From NCBI RefSeq assembly GCF_022682495.2, contig NC_071391.1, positions 40,090,498 through 40,154,497 on the forward strand: a stretch of 64,000 nt of DNA, read 5' to 3'. A program made the position numbers and the translations under genes. Under the pieces are notes generated by a model. That model had not been told where the DNA came from and ran no database searches. It worked only from the letters and a program-made list of their open reading frames with translations. Positions 56,674 through 64,000 of the stretch are shown here, in pieces. How positions within the stretch are numbered: position 1 is the stretch's first letter; every line of letters begins with the position of its first letter. The stretch comes from Desmodus rotundus. Taxonomy: Eukaryota > Chordata > Mammalia > Chiroptera > Phyllostomidae.

Positions 56674-57839
56674 AGATTCATTGTCTGGTTGCAAGCATAG
56701 AGTTTGCTGTGTTGAATAGAGACTAAGATCATTGGGTTTTATAGGAGTTTCTCCCTGTCACCTCTTCCCCTTTCTTGCAAACTTAAGCATTTATTCAAGC
56801 TATGTAGTTATTTGTTGTGCAAGGAACTGAGAGAGGTGTGAAAATTGTTTTGTTTTCAGGTTGGTTGAAGAAGTACTTTGGGTTGGAAGGAGAGGAAAGT
56901 AATCTGCGAGTGAAGCAGAAGTCCAGCCAACTTTAGGAAATTGTATTTGCTTGTTAGCTTTTTGAGCTTGTCAGGTAGATAAGCAAATCTGGAAGAAATG
57001 CTTTTGGTTTACGTTTTCATTATTGTCAGCCCATCCTAAGTGGGGAGGTGGATCGTGGTAGAGTCCAGTCCTTTTTTCTACCCCTTTGATGGGTGGGTTT
57101 CCTGGACATCTGTATTTTCCTCTTTTCTTCTTATGGTCGTCACCAGGTGACTGCAGGAGAAGGCTTACCATGAGGTGGGATTCCTGGTTACTTTCCTGTC
57201 TTTGCCTGAACCTTAAGATTCCAGAATGCATGTGACCTTTTTTTTTTTATCTTGGAATCTTTAAGTTCCTCTGAACTGATGTGCCCCCAGCATTAGACGT
57301 AAGTATCTTAGGTTTGTACATATGCTAACTACTCCAGTTTTCCCAGGCTCTGACACAGTGCCTTGCCAAGAGTTGAAGAGAAGGGGTTAGAGACATAGAT
57401 AGATGGGAGACTAGCTAGTTAGTTCCCTGTGTGGTCTACTTAGAACACTGAGAGTACACTGAAATCATCTCTTAGTGTCACACTTAGGAAAGAGAAAAAG
57501 TGCCCACTGTCCAGAAAAGCCAGAGGGTCCATCGGATCATACTCCCCCTTCACTGTATTGCTCACTGAAGTCAGAATGTCAGAATTGTCGGAATATCAAA
57601 CACTAAGCATTCTTAGAGAGTATGTAGCCTTCTGATTTTATAGATGAGGAAACTGAGGCCCTGAGAAAGTTAAAAAATATTTGTCTCCCTTGCTATTCTT
57701 CTGCTACGTGGGTGATGCTTTCTTTGCGTAATCTGAAGAGTCAGGAAGGCAAGTGAAACATTTGGCAGGGGCAGGAGCACACATCGGTTTCTTCTAGTGC
57801 AGGTTTCTGTTTCATGTTAAAGAATACTGTGCGTGAACA

Positions 57840-57876
57840 CTGCTGTCAATCCACTGAGCTACTCAGGCCAGGGCTG
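57840..57876 (-). repeat. SINE head fragment
   Basis: Only TCAATCCACTGAGCTACTCAGGCCAGGGC remains, fused to the L1 that follows. Confidence 0.6.
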
Positions 57877-58145
57877 TTACTTCTTTTAATAGCATGAATA
57901 ATGCTGCTGTAGATATTTGTGTATGTTTTTTATGTGGACATAGGTTTTTATTTCTCTTGGACTGGTATTGCTGGGCCATATGGCAACTCCATGCTTAACC
58001 TTTTGAGAAATTGCCAGACTGTTTTTCAAAACAGCTGCATCAGTTTACATCCCCACTGGCAGCATATGAAGGTTACACTTTTTCCACATTCTCACCAACA
58101 CTTTTGAATATAGGCATCCTGGCGGGTATGAAGTGGTATCTCATT
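57877..58145 (-). mobile_element. L1 ORF2 3' region (antisense)
   Basis: AATAATGCTGCTGTAGATAT, TGGTATTGCTGGGCCATATG, GAAATTGCCAGACTGTTTTT, TTTACATCCCCACTGGCAGC and CACATTCTCACCAACACTTT are the classic reverse strand of the L1 ORF2 3' region. In DENND5A intron 1. Confidence 0.78.
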
Positions 58146-58453
58146 GTCTGTGTGTGTTTTTCCAATTAAAAGAGAAAGTTTATTTAGAAAGTTACAGAGG
58201 TAATAGAATTGAGCCAGCTGGGCTGTGTAGGCGCAGGAAACAAGTTACAGGGGCAGAAGAAGGGCCCTTGGAGTTCAGGAGAGAGAAATGCAAAGGTAAA
58301 GTACCTAGGGGAAGGGAAAGGGGAGCCCCTGAGAGGGTTAACACCCCATTGTGGTTTTGATTTGCATAACCTCGATGGCTAAGGATAACTTATTTAAAAG
58401 AAAAAAAAAAAGGCTGTTTCTTCCCAGAGATGAGTGATGATGACGTTTGATGA

Positions 58454-58674
58454 GCCCTGGCTGGCGTGGCCCAGTTGGTTGGGCGTAGTTCTGCAAACCA
58501 AAGGTTGCTGGTTGGATTCCTGGGCAGGGCACAGGTCTGGGTTGTGGGTTTTGTTCCCAGTCGCATGTACAAGAGGCAACTGATTTGTGTTTCTCTCTCA
58601 TATTGTTTCTCTTCCTCTCTTTCTCTCTCCCTCCCCCTCTCTCCGGAATCAATGAAGAAAAGAAAAGAAAAAAA
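58454..58674 (+). repeat. Ves-type SINE
   Basis: Sense copy of the GTTGGTTGGGCGTAG subfamily with AATCAATGAAG tail; short TGATGAGCC-type duplication. Confidence 0.87.
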
Positions 58675-58724
58675 ATGATGAGCCAGTTTCAAACAGGGAG
58701 TCATCATGAGCTAAACTTAATTTT

Positions 58725-58971
58725 TTAAATACTTAAACAGTTTTGAAAAAATGTATGTATTGATTTTAAAGAGAATGGAAAGGGGGAGGGGGAGAGAGAG
58801 AGAAAGAAAGAAACATCCATGCGAGAGGAAACCCCAATTGGCTGCCTCTCATACATGCCCCAATTTGGGATTGAACCAGCAGCCTACACATGTGCCCTGC
58901 CCAGGAACCATACTCTTGACTGTTTGGTGCCCAGGATGATGCTACAACAAACTGAGCCATACCGGCAGGGG
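58725..58971 (-). repeat. Ves-type SINE
   Basis: Antisense copy ending GAGCCATACCGGCAGGGGC, with a TGAGCTAAACTTAATTT target duplication on both sides. Confidence 0.87.
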
Positions 58972-59775
58972 CTGAGCTAAACTTAATTTGTACTTTCCTC
59001 TACCACTCTGGTCAGTTATGTGCAAATTCTCTCAGGGTCATTTTGTGACGACATCTCATCTCTGATGCCCAGACTTTTTCCTAGGTGGAGTAAAAGTCAA
59101 AGTCAATCTATTTACATGAAATATCCAGAATAGGTACTGGTAGCTTACCTCAGCCTTGTGTGGTGTTTTCAGAGGTAAAGGTTGCTTGGTGGGGGGAGGG
59201 AGAATTCCTAAGTTAGGTGGTGTGTATCCCTTTTATAAGGTAGTAAGGAAGAAGTCAAGAGACCAACATACAGAAACAATTACAGAGCAGCCCAAGGCAG
59301 TTTAAAATTACATGCTAAGTTTAGTTGCAGAGACTATATATTCTTAAACATAAAAGAACCCCACCTCACACTCCCTCAGGTAGGGAGGATCCCGTTTTAC
59401 TTTAATGACCCTGAGGCCCTGCTCCTCTCTTCTTAGGAGGAAATCCTGAGTCAGTGTTTGGTGGTTAAACCAAATTCTTTTAAACTCTGCACAGCCCTTC
59501 CTTCCTTCCTAGATTAAAAATAAGGCTTTATTTGCCTAAGGCCTCCTTTGGCAACAGCCGTTATAAGCTTGTTTTTGGCTAATTCTGGTGGAAGGTGTAC
59601 TTGAACTTGGCTCAGCTCCTCAATTCCTGTTGCCGTGTCTGGATTTGAATTGCTATCAAGTGGTTTTAGAGGTCTCTCAGGAACTTAGATACACGTGAAG
59701 GTACCTCTACTTGATCTGTTTTAGGTTCCTGTTGGATATAGCATAGGCTCCAGTGAAAGAGAAAGCCTTGCCTTT

Positions 59776-59981
59776 TAAAGATTTTATTTATTTATTTTTA
59801 GAGAGAGGGGAACGGATGAGAAAGAGAGGGAGAGAAACATCTATCAGATCGACTGGCTCTCGCAAGCCCCTAACCAGGGACCTGGCCCGTATCCTGGGCA
59901 TGTGCCCTGACCAGGAGCTGAACTGGTGACCTTTTGTTTTGTGGGATGATGCTCAGCCTACTGAGCGACACTAGTCAGTGC
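59776..59981 (-). repeat. Ves-type SINE
   Basis: Antisense copy with a GCCTTGCCTTTTA target duplication; head end mutated (ACTAGTCAGTGC). Confidence 0.87.
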
Positions 59982-60290
59982 AAAGGCCTTGCCTTTTAGT
60001 AGCTGATCACTTCTTATGGTTCAGTGATTACACAAATCTTATTGCCAGATTTTTAGGTTTACTTCTTAAAAGTTATTAAGTGAAGGAGATCTTGGCCAAG
60101 TGTCTGTGTTCCAGATGTTCTGTGATGGCTAATTTTGGTTAGGAGTGTGGAGAACCCTGGATTGGGTTTGAGTAGCCAAGTCCTGTCATGGTGGAAAATG
60201 AGATTTTGTACCTGCTCTCAAGCTGTTTAGAGTATGCTTCCAAAGGATCAGGTATAATTCCAGAAAGTAAGATGGGATGAGGTATGGTTC

Positions 60291-60673
60291 CAGGAGTGTC
60301 CAACTTTTTGGCATCTCTGGGCCATACTGGAAAAAGAAGAGTTGTCTTGGGCCACAAATTAAATACATAAACACGGCCTGTGAACCAAGGGGTCACAGGT
60401 TTGTTTCCCAGTCTAGGGCACATGCTTGGGTTGTGGGCCAGGTCCCCAGTAGGGGGCGTGTGAGTGGCAATCACACATAGATGCTTCTCTCCCTCTCTCC
60501 CTCCCCTTCTGTCTAAAAATAAATAAATAAAATCTTACAAAAAAATAAATACACAAACACTAATGAAAACTGATGAGCAAAAAGGTTTTGCGTAAACTTA
60601 CGATTTTGCGTTAGACATTCATAGCCATCCTGGGCTGCATGCGGGCTGCGGGCCTTGAGTTGGACATCCCCAG
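60291..60673 (-). mobile_element. non-autonomous hAT MITE, family 2, carrying a SINE
   Basis: Starts CAGGAGTGTCCAACTTTTTG and ends GCGGGCCTTGAGTTGGACATCC. It reads GGGCCATACTGG, AGAAGAGTTGTCTTGGGCCA, AACACTAATGAAAACTGATG, the reverse of the 4.1 kb copy. A 5'-truncated SINE with its own target duplication splits it at 60375-60543, so the MITE is older than that SINE. In DENND5A intron 1. Confidence 0.75.
60375..60543 (+). repeat. Ves-type SINE, 5'-truncated, inside hAT MITE
   Basis: The head is missing and it starts GGCCTGTGAACCAAGG. Flanked by AAATAAATACAYAAACAC duplications derived from the MITE. Confidence 0.85.
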
Positions 60674-61808
60674 TGGACCATTGAGTTTCTCAGATATTAT
60701 ACTTAGGATATTTGCTTATTTGTCATCCATGGGATCTGTCATAGTGAGAGCCAGGTTAGTAACTTTTGTTTTGTTCATTAGTGTGATGGGTGAGGTAGGT
60801 CGAAATTTTGCCAGACCATCTGTGGTTTATTGTATGGGCTGAACTAGCTGGGTTAGTCTAAAATGTTTCATGGAGTGCTGAGAGTCCTAAGCAGGGAGAA
60901 GGTATGTGGAAGTTCCTATTATTAAGCTTCATTCCTCTGTGAGTGTGTGGATTGCCTGATTTCTAAACCATTCCCAGTCGGCAAAACATTGTGAGAGTGT
61001 GCACTCAGTTACATTGGTCACAGAACCAGAAAAAGTCAGAACTAGAAATCAGAGAGTGCAGCCACCACTTGTGACAGATGCTAATGATTAATATTTAAAA
61101 ATGACTTTATAGTTTTGCAGTGTATTTTTAAAGTTAAAATTTTTTCAGCCCTACTTGAAACATTAATACAATTTTTTGTCCAGTGTCACCCAGCAAGTTA
61201 GAAAGAGCTGTTAGAATCCAGGCCTTCTATCTGCCATCTCACCATTGATGAGATTATTTTTAAATTATAGATTTGGGAAAACTGAAGCAAGGGCTTAATC
61301 GTTGAATAGCAGAGCTGTGGCGTGGCCTCTTTAATTATCTCCACCCCAGTTGCAGTAGAGGAGCTTTTCCAGGAGAGGAGTCAGGTCGCTTGTTTTCTGA
61401 ATTGTAGTTGAGGTTGGTTGTTATTTTATATATATTTTTTCCCTGTCTCCCCACCCTTATCATTTATGGAAATGTTTTTCTAAGAACAAATAGTTACTAA
61501 GGCTTTGTTTCTGTGAAGCTCCCTTGTTTGCGTGACTGTTTCAGGATATTTTATGCTCTCTGTCTGAGGTCTATTTTCTTTGAAAAAAACCCCAAAGTTT
61601 TGCATCTGCTAACCTCAGAAATTCCTCGGTGTAGCCTGCAGTTTGCATCTTTTGTGGTTGTAGTTTGGGGGCTGGCTGTGACTTCTGGTTTACCATATTC
61701 TTTATAATGAAAGAATATGGGAGGCAGCAGAGAAACTTTCAGGATTTTTAAAGGCAGAGAGAGAGAGGAGGAAATGATTTAGAAATAATAATCATAAACC
61801 ACAATTTA

Positions 61809-61963
61809 CAGGCCTATCTCAGAGATACTGTGGGTTCCGTTCGAGACCACTGCAGTAAAGTCAGTCCTTTTCTGCTGGTGGAGGGTCTTGCCTTCAATGT
61901 GTAAAAAATGCAGCATCTATAATAGCACGATATAGTGAAGTGCCGTAAAATGAGGCATGCCTG
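61809..61963. mobile_element. Tigger-type (pogo) MITE
   Basis: Begins CAGGCCTATCTCAGAGATAC after a TA and ends TGAGGCATGCCTG, the Tigger terminal inverted repeat. The interior retains CGTTCGAGACCACTGCAGTA and GCTGGTGGAGGGTCTTGCCT, known Tigger1-like blocks. At about 155 bp it is an internal-deletion derivative with no transposase frame. Confidence 0.7.
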
Positions 61964-63044
61964 TGTAAGTGAATAAGCCCAGTTTATAACAAACACATAT
62001 TTTTGTTATAATACATGAGAATTACTTTCCAGGGATGTCAAAGGACTTGGTTCTTTCTTCAGTTGTCTCTGATGCTGTTTTCTGTCTTTGCTTTTGCAGT
62101 TTTAGAATAATGGCCCTGTAACAATGCGTTAGCCTAGTTATAAAGTTCGGTATTAAACATAGTGCTTTGCATAGTAGTTGCTTGATAAAGATTTGTGTTA
62201 ATGAGAAGATTAGAGGCTGCCTATTCCGATTTTCAAAGAATTGTATATTACCTTTTTTTTTTTTTTTGGATAACACTCATAAGAACTTAAATAAGCCAAA
62301 CTTCCACAACTTTTCCAAGTGCTAAGGAAGTGAAGAATGTGGGGTCCACAGAAGAGAGGAACGGCAGATTGCTTCTCTGTGCTCTAAAAGCCGATAGCCA
62401 GAGAGAGTCAGATTTGGGGGTAAGATGGTGGTGGGAGAGGCATTTTGTACTGTACTCCGATGATTTTATAATTTTTAATTTATAAAGGTAAATTTTATAA
62501 CAGTTCAGATGAGCCTGTACTTTTTTTTTGTTTTTTTTAATAAATCTGGTTTTAGTTTATCTAACCATTTCTATTGACTCAGGATCATAATCTCTTGTTG
62601 AGAGCAATAAACCAAATATTTAGAAGCATTACCTGCCAAACTGATACCCATCCAGTTTTGCAGAACTCTGAGGTTCTGTCAGTCCCGATAATTTTTAATC
62701 CCTTTTTCCCTAGGTAATTACCTAATATTATTCTCCCACCCCCATTTTCTTACAACAGCTGTATGAAATACATTATTTCTCCCGCATTTCAATTGTGTGG
62801 AAAGTGATATTTAAGCATTTGCTAGTTTTATCGTCTATAGGAATGTTTACTGTTTTGGTCGGCTGATCCATTTCTGTTAGCTGCCTATCTGAGTTGGTTA
62901 TGAGTGTGGTGTATTTAATGAGGCCAAGATCACTGAGCTTGTCTCCATAAGACCATTTATCTTTGTTCTACCCACTTTGTGGACTCATTTGACCATCCCC
63001 CTCACAAGAATACTGAGCACTTTATTCCTATTATTTATATATTG

Positions 63045-63878
63045 TGGGGGAGCTTTGTCTAGCAGAACCCCCCTTCCCATCCCATCCCCCCCCCTCTGAT
63101 CTGCCATGGATGAGAATAAGTCTACCAAGACATGATCTGCTTGGGGAGGAAAAGTGGCTGATTTCTCAGAGGAGAAGGGTCATGAGCCTGTTCCTCAGTG
63201 GGCTTTTATTGGGTTCAGTTTGCACAGGAATACAGGTAAAGCTCATCAATCATTGTCAGGCAGTAAGGATCAAACAATAGATAACATACAAAGAACTATG
63301 AGGGCTTATTCTGAGTCAGGGTCAGTTAGCTAAAGGGCAGTAAAAGTTGGGAAACAAACTCATTTTGTGCTTAGACCCTTATCAGAAAATTGAGGGCATT
63401 CTTAGCAAAGCAGTTTTCACAGGATTTTATGCATTCTTTCTTAGGCCTGATCGCCCCCAGGGAACTGCCTGTTCCTGTCCAGGGCTGCACTGCCCTCCGG
63501 CATTGTTTCAGGCTTAAGTCAGGCAGGGGAAGTAAGGCAGACAAGAGATTAGAAGACTTCTGGCAGACAGAATGAGGACTCAGGCTATGTCAAAGCTGAA
63601 GGGTGTGGGTCTATAGCTCCCCAAGTCTTTCCCTGAGGGCCCCTCCATGACCATGCCTGTTTTAGGTTATCCCTTCCTTGAGGAATCTTACCTGTCATTG
63701 GCTAACCAGTCATTCACCAGGGGCCAAGCAGGGTGAAGTAAAAGTGGGCAGGGGTGGCACCCCTGCCAGGGAGATAAGCTTTGTCTCCTTAGTGGCTTAT
63801 GGTCCCAAGGTCTCTTTACTCAGCCTTAGCCATGGGGGGTTACAGCTTCTGCAACCAGGCAGGGCGGTTCCCAACTAT
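63045..63878 (-). mobile_element. possible solitary LTR, antisense
   Basis: On the minus strand this 0.83-kb non-coding segment reads like an LTR: a GC-richer U3-like part, then CAATAAAAGCCCACTGAGGA (gammaretroviral-style TATA/poly(A) region), then a short C-rich end. No gag, pol or env sequence or primer-binding site is evident beside it. No clear target duplication was found, so both limits and the class are tentative. Confidence 0.4.
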
Positions 63879-63892
63879 ATATGATCATTAAA

Positions 63893-64000
63893 TTAATAAG
63901 CATTTATTGTTTATTGAATACACTTCAGTGCCAGGTACCAGATAGCATTGTTCCCATTTTACAGATTAGGAAACTAAAGTGCAGAGAATTTAAATAACAT
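63893..64000 (-). repeat. MIR SINE, cut by window end
   Basis: TTATTGAATACACTTCAGTG CCAGGTACCAGATAGCATTG and CATTTTACAGATTAGGAAAC in reverse-strand MIR order. Confidence 0.6.

Overview
This window is vertebrate, and specifically mammalian, nuclear DNA: short coding exons sit in long AT-rich introns, with two GC-rich promoters and about half the bases in transposable elements. The dominant repeat is a tRNA-derived SINE of about 200 bp. It has a Pol III head (A-box-like TGGCTCAGTGGA, B-box-like GGTTCGATTCCC), a body with ggccaggtccccagtaggggg, a CT-rich region and an (AAATA)n tail. This is the Ves-type SINE of bats. With ORF1-only half-L1 (HAL1) elements and non-autonomous hAT and mariner elements, it points to a bat, probably Yangochiroptera. 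Family and species cannot be fixed from the sequence alone.

Layout. Positions 1 to 12.5 kb are intergenic: antisense L1 debris, SINEs, one LTR-like remnant, one hAT MITE and a broken processed pseudogene followed by an L1 3' end. From 12.5 to 34.4 kb lies the complete TMEM41B gene on the + strand: a CpG-island promoter, seven coding exons encoding 291 residues, and a long 3' UTR. Its third intron has the signals of a U12-type (minor spliceosome) intron. From 34.4 to 53.1 kb is a repeat-dominated intergenic block with two HAL1 elements in opposite orientation and several nested L1 and SINE insertions. From about 53.1 kb the DENND5A CpG island begins, with coding exon 1 at 53876-53981. The rest of the window is its first intron, holding SINEs, an L1 fragment, a hAT MITE with a SINE inside it, a Tigger MITE and an LTR-like segment.

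Gene relations. TMEM41B and DENND5A lie head to tail on the same strand, the same neighbour order as on human 11p15.4. TMEM41B is an ER multispanning lipid scramblase of the VTT/DedA family involved in autophagosome formation. DENND5A is a DENN-domain Rab exchange factor. Their adjacency is conserved synteny and I see no evidence of a shared pathway. I found no CRISPR array, operon, functional tRNA gene or new defence-type system. The most notable items are the U12 intron, the HAL1 pair and several well-preserved nested retrotransposition events.
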